Shown here piece by piece: positions 1-5,562 of a stretch of DNA of 7,141 bases. The notes beneath the pieces were generated by a model. It did no database searches, had not been told where the DNA came from, and saw only the letters and a program-made list of their open reading frames with translations. The DNA comes from Oscillospiraceae bacterium (GTDB taxonomy: Bacteria; Bacillota; Clostridia; Oscillospirales; Acutalibacteraceae). The stretch's first letter is position 1. Each line of letters begins with the position of its first letter. The position numbers and the translations under genes are program-made. The stretch covers positions 1 through 7,141 of the forward strand of contig JAFLUK010000076.1 of assembly GCA_022508865.1 (NCBI GenBank), given 5' to 3'.

Positions 1-10
1 ATACACACAA

Positions 11-53
11 TTTTGTGAACATCTAATATTTTTGTTCGCTTTTTTGTGAACAT
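11..53. repeat. Duplicated 12-bp motif TTTTGTGAACAT with an intervening inverted half
   Basis: TTTTGTGAACAT occurs exactly at 11-22 and again at 42-53, 31 bp apart (about three helical turns). Between them TGTTC at 33-37 is the reverse complement of the GAACA in both copies, so the block reads GAACA, TGTTC, GAACA. It lies downstream of the terminator that ends the leftward transcript, so it probably belongs to the regulatory region of a gene beyond the left edge. It could be a binding-site cluster. The spacing does not match the GAAC-N4-GTTC SOS box of Bacillota. The repeats are certain; the function is unknown. Confidence 0.5.
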
Positions 54-82
54 AGTCATTATTGTGTAAATTATTTTGAAGA

Positions 83-114
83 TATAAAAAATACCCACCT
101 AAATAAGGTGGGTA
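83..114 (-). terminator. Rho-independent terminator of the leftward leuB / PHP-phosphatase transcript
   Basis: A perfect 9-bp stem pairs TACCCACCT (92-100) with AGGTGGGTA (106-114) around a 5-nt loop. Read on the minus strand, the stem is followed at once by a run of six T (91-86). It lies 11 bp beyond the stop codon of the PHP-phosphatase gene, the expected position for ending that transcript. On the plus strand no T run follows, so it should act leftward only. Confidence 0.9.
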
Positions 115-124
115 AAGTGAAACT

Positions 125-838
125 TTATTTTGTTGCTGCGTCAAATACTCTTTTTGACAGGCTATTGATTGCATTGACAACCTCTGTGCCTGTTTTCTTT
201 TCCATTATTTTAAAGGCATCTCTGAATTTATCTGGAGAATTACGCACCATATTGTGGGCGTCACTGCCAACAAAGTGAATTAATCCTCTTTTAATTAGCT
301 TTTTAAATTTTCTCATTGTACTGCTGTCCAGATAAGAAACCGCATTTGTTTGAAATTTAACTCCATAGGAAGCTAAATCCTCTAAAAGCTTTGGATCTCT
401 TATAAGTGCATCGTATCTTTCGATATGTGCAAGTATTGGCTTTACTCCATATAAATTCATAAAACGTATGAGAAAATCGTAGGAACTGCCTGTAAAGGAT
501 GTGCTATATGGAAATTCAAGAAGAATGTAGTTACTGTTGCCATAGCAAACAGGTTTTACAGTTTTATTATTGAGTATGATATCTGTAATATATACCTCTG
601 CTCCAAGGCATACCTCTATGCCTTGTGGAATGTGGGGTTCAAGAATTTTGTAACAATATTCTCTTCTTTCAAGAAAATCCTCCATACTTTCCTTGTGACT
701 GTAGTAGTGAGGTGTAAGACAAACGTGGGTTACGCCCTGATTTTTCAGAGCTTCAAGCATTTTTACGCTTACGTCAACACTATCTGCGCCATCGTCCATT
801 TCAGGCAGAATATGGGAATGCATATCATAAAATTCCAT
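125..838 (-). CDS. CpsB/CapC/YwqE-family PHP-domain protein-tyrosine phosphatase
   Basis: The 237-residue product is a PHP-fold metal-dependent phosphoesterase of the CpsB/CapC/YwqE type. Known members dephosphorylate tyrosine kinases that control capsule and exopolysaccharide synthesis; they are cytosolic. The metal ligands are visible in order: DMHSHILPEMDDGA with His7 and His9, TPHYY with His44, GAEVYI with Glu81, AHIERY with His138, and GSDAH with Asp193 and His195. The length is close to the usual 240-255 residues, so the protein looks intact and active. The ATG start is preceded on the minus strand by GCGAGGAA with suitable spacing. It lies 43 bp downstream of leuB with no terminator between, so it is probably cotranscribed with leuB and ends at the hairpin at 92-114. 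No tyrosine kinase or polysaccharide gene is visible nearby, so the substrate is unknown. Family assignment is firm; the physiological role is inferred. Confidence 0.9.
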   Translation of the reverse strand: MEFYDMHSHILPEMDDGADSVDVSVKMLEALKNQGVTHVCLTPHYYSHKESMEDFLERREYCYKILEPHIPQGIEVCLGAEVYITDIILNNKTVKPVCYGNSNYILLEFPYSTSFTGSSYDFLIRFMNLYGVKPILAHIERYDALIRDPKLLEDLASYGVKFQTNAVSYLDSSTMRKFKKLIKRGLIHFVGSDAHNMVRNSPDKFRDAFKIMEKKTGTEVVNAINSLSKRVFDAATK

Positions 839-881
839 AAATTCCTCGCTGTTGTAAATTAAATAAATAAATCAAATACAA

Positions 882-1955
882 TTACATAAGCTCTTTGCAA
901 ACAAGGTCGCCCATCTCTACACAGGTTACGTTGTTTGTACCCTCTGTATAGATATCGGGAGTTCTGTTGTTTTTCAGTACATTATTAACCGCAGATTCAA
1001 TTGCATCTGCAGCTTCCGCTTCATCAAGAGAATAACGAAGCATCATTGCAACAGAAAGGATAGTAGCCAGTGGGTTTGCAATATTTTGTCCTGCAATGTC
1101 AGGTGCAGAACCGTGAATTGGCTCGTAAAGTCCGCTGTTTGAGCCGGAAAGTGATGCAGAAGCAAGCATACCGATTGAGCCTGAAATCATAGAAGCTTCG
1201 TCGGAAAGAATATCACCAAAGATGTTATTTGTAAGAATTACGTCAAACTGCTTTGGATTTCTTACAAGCTGCATTGCTGTGTTGTCAACATAAAGATGGT
1301 TGAGCTCAACATCGGGATAATCCTTTGCGACCTCAATTACTGTTTCTCTCCAAAGGCGGGATGCTTCAAGAACATTTGCCTTGTCAACAGAGGTAACCTT
1401 CTTGTTTCTTTTCATAGCCATATCAAAGGCTACCTTTGCAATTCTTTTTATTTCTGAAACCTTGTACTGTTCTGTATCATAAGCTTCAACTTCGCCGTCG
1501 GTTTCTCTTCTTCCTCTTTCACCAAAATAGATACCGCCTGTAAGCTCACGTACAACCATTATATCAAGGGAGTCACCGATAATTTCGTCTTTTACAGGGG
1601 ACGCACCCTTAAGAGGCTCAAAAATTACAGCAGGTCTTAAGTTTGCAAAAAGTCCCAATTCACCACGAATGCCAAGAAGTCCTGCTTCGGGTCTTTGACT
1701 TCCCGGAAGCTTGTCCCATTTTGGACCTCCAACTGCACCAAGAAGCACTGAATCTGCAGCCTTACATTTATCAATAGTTTCCTGTGGAAGCGGTGAACCT
1801 GTTGCATCTATTGCACAGCCGCCCAGGAGCGCCTCGTCATATTCTACTGCAAAATTAAATTTTTTAGCGCAGACATCAAGAACCTTAACAGCCTCGTTTA
1901 CAATTTCCGGACCGATACCGTCGCCCTTTAACAGGCATATCTTATATGTATTCAT
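882..1955 (-). CDS. leuB: 3-isopropylmalate dehydrogenase
   Basis: This enzyme oxidises and decarboxylates (2R,3S)-3-isopropylmalate to 2-oxoisocaproate with NAD+, the third step of leucine biosynthesis, in the cytosol as a dimer. The 357-residue length matches the family (about 350-365). Visible motifs are GDGIGPEI at residues 11-18, substrate-binding arginines in LLGIRGELGLFANLRP (Arg97, Arg107), Arg136 in VVRELTGG, the catalytic pair Tyr143 (GGIYFGERG) and Lys192 (VDKANVLE), metal-binding Asp224, Asp248 and Asp252 (NIFGDILSDEA), and the NAD-binding loop HGSAPDIAG at 281-289. The ATG start has a strong AAAGGAGA site upstream on the minus strand and a probable promoter at 1992-2020. leuA, leuC and leuD are not in the window. 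The next gene in the same direction is the PHP phosphatase. No leucine T-box leader fits in the short upstream gap. The product shows no missing residues. Confidence 0.98.
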   Translation of the reverse strand: MNTYKICLLKGDGIGPEIVNEAVKVLDVCAKKFNFAVEYDEALLGGCAIDATGSPLPQETIDKCKAADSVLLGAVGGPKWDKLPGSQRPEAGLLGIRGELGLFANLRPAVIFEPLKGASPVKDEIIGDSLDIMVVRELTGGIYFGERGRRETDGEVEAYDTEQYKVSEIKRIAKVAFDMAMKRNKKVTSVDKANVLEASRLWRETVIEVAKDYPDVELNHLYVDNTAMQLVRNPKQFDVILTNNIFGDILSDEASMISGSIGMLASASLSGSNSGLYEPIHGSAPDIAGQNIANPLATILSVAMMLRYSLDEAEAADAIESAVNNVLKNNRTPDIYTEGTNNVTCVEMGDLVCKELM

Positions 1956-1991
1956 AATTAATATCTCCTTTTTAGAAAAGTATTTGTCTTT

Positions 1992-2020
1992 ATATTATCA
2001 CAAAGTGAAAAACTTGTAAA
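1992..2020 (-). promoter_or_regulatory. Probable sigma-A promoter of leuB (extended -10)
   Basis: On the minus strand TTTACA (2020-2015) is followed by a 17-bp spacer and TAATAT (1997-1992). The bases just before the -10 are TGA, giving an extended -10 of the TGn type that can offset the imperfect hexamer. Transcription would start about 30 bp upstream of the leuB ATG. The spacer holds a small dyad, TCAC-AAA-GTGA (1998-2008 on the plus strand). Readthrough from the upstream histidine-phosphatase gene is also possible, because no terminator separates them. Confidence 0.55.
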
Positions 2021-2045
2021 TATATTGCCTTTTTAATAGTAACGA

Positions 2046-2681
2046 TTATTCCTTTTCTTCGGGCTCTACTATGAGAGGAATTTTTTGGTACACCTCACAG
2101 ACTTTATCTCTTTGCCAAAGCAATGGTGTAATTCTTACCGAAAAACCGTAGCCACCATCCATTACCCATTCAAATGGTTTAGCCTGTGGTAAACCGTATA
2201 TTGAAAGCAGAGTCATAATTACACCGCCATGGGTTATTATTATGCTTTCTGTTGTGCCGGTTTTCATAAGGCCTGTTACAATGTCCTCGAAAACCCTACA
2301 AATTCTTCTTGTAAAATCGGCAGAGCTTTCTCCCTTGGGGGGCTTTACCTCATTACTGCCGCCAATCCACTGCTGAAAGTCTTTGTCTTTCTTTAGTTCA
2401 TCAGCGGTTTTTCCCTCCCATTCGCCAAAATTACATTCTGACAATTGGTCAATTATTATTGGTTTGAGATTGGGATAGATAATCTCGCACGTTTCTTTGC
2501 ATCTTCGGAGAGGGCTTGTAAAAAGTGCTGTGCCGCCCGGATACTTCATACTGTAGTCAAGCTTTTTCAGCTCCATTTTACCTTTGTCGGAAAGGGAAAC
2601 ATTTGTTGTTCCGATATACTTACCCTTTAGTGTTTCGTCAATATTTCCATGACAAATAAAATGAATATAATAAGATTTCAT
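2046..2681 (-). CDS. Histidine-phosphatase-superfamily (phosphoglycerate-mutase-like) protein with a degenerate RHG motif
   Basis: The 211-residue product has the fold signature of the two-histidine phosphatase superfamily, whose members dephosphorylate small metabolites in the cytosol through a phosphohistidine. Conserved parts are FTSPLRRCKET with Arg60, ECNFGEWEG with the proton-donor Glu82, and IIITHGG with the second His151. The first motif, usually RHGxTxxN, reads CHGNIDET here: the nucleophile His11 is kept, but the phosphate-binding Arg is Cys10, and the usual Thr and Asn are Ile14 and Thr17. Activity may be altered or lost. The ATG start has GGAG five bases upstream. The gene is divergent from the XRE regulator across 73 bp and 90 bp upstream of leuB in the same direction. 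The substrate cannot be predicted; alpha-ribazole phosphatase or a phosphoglycerate mutase paralogue would be the usual guesses. Confidence 0.85.
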   Translation of the reverse strand: MKSYYIHFICHGNIDETLKGKYIGTTNVSLSDKGKMELKKLDYSMKYPGGTALFTSPLRRCKETCEIIYPNLKPIIIDQLSECNFGEWEGKTADELKKDKDFQQWIGGSNEVKPPKGESSADFTRRICRVFEDIVTGLMKTGTTESIIITHGGVIMTLLSIYGLPQAKPFEWVMDGGYGFSVRITPLLWQRDKVCEVYQKIPLIVEPEEKE

Positions 2682-2694
2682 ATATTCTCCAATC

Positions 2695-2709
2695 TTTACA
2701 ATCTGTAAA
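2695..2709. promoter_or_regulatory. Candidate operator O1: TTTACA-N3-TGTAAA over the -35
   Basis: TTTACAATCTGTAAA is a perfect inverted repeat with 6-bp arms and a 3-bp centre, covering the -35 hexamer of the XRE promoter. It shares the pattern TnTAC-N5-GTAnA with the dyad at 2718-2732, and the two centres are 23 bp apart, about two helical turns. This fits binding of two dimers on one face of the DNA, plausibly by the adjacent XRE protein. The dyads are certain; the identity of the binder is inferred. Confidence 0.6.
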
Positions 2710-2723
2710 TTTTGCGTTATACT
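2695..2723 (+). promoter_or_regulatory. Near-consensus sigma-A promoter of the XRE regulator
   Basis: TTTACA (2695-2700) and TATACT (2718-2723) are separated by exactly 17 bp, each one base from consensus. The predicted start near 2730 gives a leader of about 25 nt to the ATG at 2755. Each hexamer lies inside a separate perfect dyad (2695-2709 and 2718-2732), so a repressor could block RNA polymerase directly. The -10 dyad also reads TATACT on the minus strand. It could serve the divergent histidine-phosphatase gene, but its only -35 there is a weak run of T. Confidence 0.8.
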
Positions 2724-2732
2724 GTTAGTATA
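2718..2732. promoter_or_regulatory. Candidate operator O2: TATACT-N3-AGTATA over the -10 and start site
   Basis: TATACTGTTAGTATA is a second perfect 6-3-6 inverted repeat, spanning the -10 hexamer and the predicted transcription start. It matches the first dyad at the TAC-N5-GTA core and the outer T/A bases but differs in the remaining arm bases, as operators of graded affinity often do. Occupation would block transcription of the regulator and perhaps of the divergent phosphatase-like gene. Confidence 0.6.
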
Positions 2733-2754
2733 AATTTACTTGGGACGTGAAAAA

Positions 2755-3411
2755 ATGAGCAGGTCATTTGGTAATACAATAACTTATTTGAGAAAAGAAA
2801 AAAATATCAGTCAGAAGCAGGCTTCTGAAGACTTGGGAATCAGTCAGGCCCTTTTATCTCATTACGAAAAGGGTATCAGAGAATGCGGACTTAACTTTGT
2901 GGTAAAGCTGGCAGATTATTATAATGTAAGCTGTGACTATCTGCTGGGCAGAAGTGCCGAAAGAAATACACAGACCTCCAATGAAAATATGATTTCCACT
3001 GAAGGAACAAACCAAAAGGCAATGCTGGAAAATCTAAACAGAAAGGTTATATCAAACTGCATTGACTTTATATTCAGGGTTTTGTCCTCGATTAATCAAA
3101 GGGAGATTACAAAAATAACATCTGATATACTGATGATTAATATTTACGCTGTGCTCAGGGAACTTTACAAAATCAACTCGGAAAACAATGAAGAATTTTT
3201 CTCTGTACCAAGCTACAGCTATACAAATCAAAGCAATGGATTGTCTGCACAAAAAACTGCAAAGCTTCAAGAAAAAATTTTCATTCTGTCTAAAAGCAGA
3301 AAATTTGACGGCAAGGTGGCTATGTCATATGATATAATCACAGAGGAATACAGTGACATTGCAAGTTCCATATTGAGTTTAATACACAATGCGGAAAAAA
3401 GTATGAAATAA
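2755..3411 (+). CDS. XRE-family helix-turn-helix transcriptional regulator
   Basis: The 218-residue protein has an N-terminal Cro/C1-type DNA-binding domain (residues about 5-65). The helix-turn-helix is around 19-41, in the stretch with ISQKQASEDLGIS and LLSHYEKGIRE, and the typical closing motif VSCDYLLGRS follows. The remaining 150 residues are not recognised. They are polar with some predicted helical stretches, contain no LexA-type Ser/Lys peptidase or cupin motif that I can see, and may be for dimerisation or sensing. I chose ATG at 2755: GGGA lies nine bases upstream, whereas the in-frame TTG at 2740 would leave only about ten bases of leader and no ribosome binding site. Its promoter carries two matching dyads, suggesting autorepression. 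It is divergent from the histidine-phosphatase-like gene and ends at the hairpin at 3429-3457. The genes it controls are unknown, with the divergent neighbour the first candidate. Confidence 0.88.
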   Translation: MSRSFGNTITYLRKEKNISQKQASEDLGISQALLSHYEKGIRECGLNFVVKLADYYNVSCDYLLGRSAERNTQTSNENMISTEGTNQKAMLENLNRKVISNCIDFIFRVLSSINQREITKITSDILMINIYAVLRELYKINSENNEEFFSVPSYSYTNQSNGLSAQKTAKLQEKIFILSKSRKFDGKVAMSYDIITEEYSDIASSILSLIHNAEKSMK

Positions 3412-3428
3412 TGGTATTTGCATAATCA

Positions 3429-3457
3429 AAAGGTGGGAATTGTCCCACCTTTCTTTT
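3429..3457 (+). terminator. Intrinsic terminator of the XRE gene, possibly bidirectional
   Basis: AAAGGTGGGA (3429-3438) and TCCCACCTTT (3443-3452) form a perfect 10-bp stem with a 4-nt loop, followed by CTTTTT and a further T-rich stretch. It lies 17 bp after the XRE stop codon. On the minus strand the stem is followed by TTGATTATG after its own T-rich end, so it may also stop the convergent PASTA transcript, whose stop codon is at 3469. Confidence 0.9.
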
Positions 3458-3468
3458 TATTATTTTAT

Positions 3469-5103
3469 TTAGTCCGGGGTTGAACCGTTTACACTTGATG
3501 TAGGCTCTTCTCCCATAGAAACTCTGATTGTTACGGTTTTTCCGTATTCAATCTGGTCGCCTGCTTTAAAGTCACTGTAATCTATTACAATATTATTACC
3601 GTACTTTGTATTGAATTCTGTTTCCTGCATTACAAGAACACCTATTTTTGCAAGGGACTTGGCAACGTTATCCAAATCTTCTCCCTCTATTTTAGGCAGT
3701 GTTCTCATTTTTGGGCCCTTACTGAGGGTAACAGAAATATTAACTGCTTCATTTTTATCATAAATAGGAGTACCTGCAGCAGGTGTTTGGTCGGAAATGT
3801 ATCCTTCTTTAAACTCATCGCTGAATACTTCTTCGTAATTTATGTTAAGAATGTATTTGTCAGAATTTTTCAGTTCGGATTTTACATCGGAAAGTTTCTT
3901 TCCCACAAAATTTTCAACTGTGGGCCCATCCCAGGAAGAGGTTGTGGAGGTGAGTTCAATGTCGTAATTGTTATTTCCTGCAAGACCAAAACCGTCTGTG
4001 GCAATTAAAAGCACTCCCAAACCTACAAAAATAACCATAGAAATCAGTGCAGCTATAATTGTCACCTTTGTAGACTGTGAGCCTTTTTTTTCATCTTTAA
4101 TATCAACATCTGCAAGACTTGCAGTTTTGCTGATTTCCTCCTGAATAGCCTGTGCAGTAGGTGCAACAGAAAGCTGGCTTCTCAACTCATCAAAATCTGA
4201 AATTCTCTCTTTCCTATCAATCTGCAAACCATTTGCCAATGCGGTTACAACGTGAGGCGGAAGCCTTTTTACTGTATTTGTGCTCATAAGCAGACGGCTG
4301 TCCTTCAGGCGTTCCTTTGCACTTGCAGGAACATGACCTGTGAGGGTATAGAAAAGTGTTGCGGTAAATCCGTAAATTTCTGTAACAATATCAAGAGTGA
4401 AATTATTTTCGTACTGTTCAGGTGCTGCGCAACCGCTGAACAGCTGACTTTTTAAAGGTGTGCCACGTTTTCTCTCCATAGATGTACAGAATCCTGAAAG
4501 CTTCAGCTTGCCGTCAGCTGTTACAAAAAGATTTGACGGCGCTACGGCGTAATGACCAATACCCCTTTTGTGAAGAGACTCTAATGCTGAAATAACAGGC
4601 ATAAACAGCGGTCTTGCAGTTTCCCACTCCAGCTGGTCATTATTTCTGCTAACATACTGGTCAAATGGAATTAATTCTGGATTTTCTTCAATTACATAGG
4701 CAGTGTTGTTTTCTTCAAAAATATCAAGAATTCTGATAATTGCTGACATTTCATTAAGTTCCTGAACAATTTTGTAATAAGAAAGAAAATTGCTCCGAAG
4801 GTTATTAAACACAGACTCATCTGTAAAGCCCACAACAAGCTTTGTTTCTCCAAGTGCTCTGTCAAAAAGACCTATGGGCAAAAATTCTCTGATAATAACA
4901 GTCTGCTTTGAAACCTTGTCAAAGCCCATATATCTTGTACTTTCACCGTTGGTGTCAATACCACGGCCAACAATGTATCTGCCCTTTAGCAAGGTATTAA
5001 AACCAAGAAAAGGCGCAGGCTGAACATCTTTATTATTAAAGCCGCAATTTGGGCATACTACTTCATTTTTAATTTCCTGCATACAGCCCATACATAAGGA
5101 CAT
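3469..5103 (-). CDS. Membrane PASTA-domain protein with an N-terminal zinc ribbon and a degenerate Ser/Thr kinase-like domain (predicted pseudokinase)
   Basis: The 544-residue protein has four parts: a zinc ribbon (Cys4, Cys7, Cys17, Cys20), a kinase-like domain at about 43-311, one transmembrane helix at about 347-368, and two extracellular PASTA repeats at about 394-463 and 467-531. PASTA kinases such as PrkC/StkP sense muropeptides or lipid II and control growth and division. Here the catalytic residues are lost: the VAIK lysine is Arg72 (VIIREFLP), HRD is HYA (184-186) with Ala for the catalytic Asp, and DFG aligns with Gly204-Phe205-Cys206. Asn191 and the Ala-Pro-Glu motif (227-229) remain, so the fold is kept but phosphotransfer is unlikely. 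The glycine-rich loop is also poor. An in-frame GTG at 5110-5112 overlaps the AAGGAG ribosome binding site, so I place the start at ATG 5103. It has its own promoter and a long leader. The role is inferred: a cell-wall-responsive scaffold or partner of an active kinase. Confidence 0.87.
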   Translation of the reverse strand: MSLCMGCMQEIKNEVVCPNCGFNNKDVQPAPFLGFNTLLKGRYIVGRGIDTNGESTRYMGFDKVSKQTVIIREFLPIGLFDRALGETKLVVGFTDESVFNNLRSNFLSYYKIVQELNEMSAIIRILDIFEENNTAYVIEENPELIPFDQYVSRNNDQLEWETARPLFMPVISALESLHKRGIGHYAVAPSNLFVTADGKLKLSGFCTSMERKRGTPLKSQLFSGCAAPEQYENNFTLDIVTEIYGFTATLFYTLTGHVPASAKERLKDSRLLMSTNTVKRLPPHVVTALANGLQIDRKERISDFDELRSQLSVAPTAQAIQEEISKTASLADVDIKDEKKGSQSTKVTIIAALISMVIFVGLGVLLIATDGFGLAGNNNYDIELTSTTSSWDGPTVENFVGKKLSDVKSELKNSDKYILNINYEEVFSDEFKEGYISDQTPAAGTPIYDKNEAVNISVTLSKGPKMRTLPKIEGEDLDNVAKSLAKIGVLVMQETEFNTKYGNNIVIDYSDFKAGDQIEYGKTVTIRVSMGEEPTSSVNGSTPD

Positions 5104-5111
5104 ACAGTTCA

Positions 5112-5117
5112 CTCCTT
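5112..5117 (-). promoter_or_regulatory. Ribosome binding site that fixes the PASTA-protein start
   Basis: On the minus strand AAGGAG ends at 5112 and is followed by eight bases before ATG at 5103-5101. An in-frame GTG at 5112-5110 shares a base with this site, so it cannot be started from it. This supports the shorter protein beginning MSLCMGC. Confidence 0.8.
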
Positions 5118-5135
5118 AAATTTAAACTAAGCAAA

Positions 5136-5206
5136 CACTGATTAATTATGGTACATAAATATGTAAACAAACTCTTGGTGAAACTTTAATGGCGAATCAA
5201 TCAGCG
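5136..5206 (-). promoter_or_regulatory. Foldable 5' leader of the PASTA-protein transcript
   Basis: In the leftward transcript the segment 5206-5195 can pair with 5147-5136 over 12 bp, including two G-U pairs. Nested inside is the perfect 14-bp palindrome TACATAAATATGTA (5152-5165). The leader runs about 130 nt from the predicted promoter to the ATG. I do not recognise a known riboswitch or T-box in it. The region is AT-rich, so part of this pairing may be chance. The palindrome could instead be a DNA-binding site. Confidence 0.3.
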
Positions 5207-5242
5207 GTCACTTAAGCATAGCAATCTACTATAATAAGTTAG

Positions 5243-5271
5243 ATTATATCACAACTGCTATATATATTCAA
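5243..5271 (-). promoter_or_regulatory. Probable sigma-A promoter of the PASTA-protein gene
   Basis: On the minus strand TTGAAT (5271-5266), a 17-bp spacer and a perfect TATAAT (5248-5243) form a good sigma-A promoter. Predicted start is near 5236, giving a leader of roughly 130 nt before ATG 5103. No other gene lies between. Confidence 0.7.
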
Positions 5272-5321
5272 GAAATTTAAGAATTATTATATTACATTTT
5301 TGTTATAAAAAAGATTTCTCT

Positions 5322-5345
5322 ATACAGAAGGAACCTCTTCTGTAT
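5322..5345. repeat. Perfect 9-bp hairpin of unknown role
   Basis: ATACAGAAG (5322-5330) and CTTCTGTAT (5337-5345) form a perfect inverted repeat around GAACCT. No T run follows directly on either strand, so it is not a standard terminator. It sits between the divergent promoters of the PASTA and MATE genes. It could be a regulator site or a structural remnant. The rest of 5272-5462 shows no gene, RNA or recognisable element. Confidence 0.4.
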
Positions 5346-5462
5346 GAGGCAAGCTACAGGCGTGATTTGTCTAACTAATTACAGCCGCATTCTGATGTCT
5401 ATTAGAAGCATAAGTTGACTTTGCTCGGTAAAGCCATAGAAGTAGATAATGCATTAGTAATA

Positions 5463-5491
5463 TTGACAATTCTGAATTCTTCAATTATAAT
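5463..5491 (+). promoter_or_regulatory. Perfect consensus sigma-A promoter of the MATE transporter gene
   Basis: TTGACA (5463-5468), a 17-bp spacer and TATAAT (5486-5491) match the sigma-A consensus exactly, which is rare for a chromosomal gene unless expression is checked at another step. Transcription should start at about 5497-5498, leaving a leader of about 100 nt. The spacer contains the small palindrome AATTCTGAATT (5468-5478), a possible operator. The attenuator-like hairpin at 5539-5588 lies downstream. Confidence 0.88.
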
Positions 5492-5496
5492 ACTTA

Positions 5497-5562
5497 ATGT
5501 TCATCGGAGGGCAAGTTAACCGATTAAACGGAAACAATAAGCCGGATAAGATGGCAGGCTGA
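5497..5562 (+). CDS. Possible 21-residue leader peptide ORF in the MATE leader
   Basis: An ATG at 5497, at or next to the predicted transcription start, opens a 21-codon frame (MFIGGQVNRL...KMAG) that stops with TGA at 5560-5562, in the loop of the terminator-like hairpin. Its last codons run through the 5' arm of that hairpin, the geometry used in ribosome-mediated attenuation of resistance genes. Against it, there is no ribosome binding site upstream, so it would need leaderless initiation. A strong GGAGGG (5506-5511) lies inside the frame with no ATG, GTG or TTG at a proper distance after it. It may be accidental. Confidence 0.25.
   Translation: MFIGGQVNRLNGNNKPDKMAG

Noticed and set aside
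11..53. SOS (LexA) box or DnaA box cluster
   Set aside because: GAAC and GTTC halves are not spaced by four bases, and the best DnaA-box alignment (TTATCCACA) has two mismatches at conserved positions.
1711..2019. Open frame antisense to the start of leuB
   Set aside because: It runs through the well-conserved leuB coding region on the other strand, resembles no family and ends in the leuB promoter; a shadow frame.
2740..2754. TTG start for the XRE regulator
   Set aside because: It would lie about ten bases after the predicted transcription start with no ribosome binding site; ATG 2755 fits the domain start.
5104..5112. GTG start for the PASTA protein
   Set aside because: The GTG overlaps the AAGGAG ribosome binding site itself.
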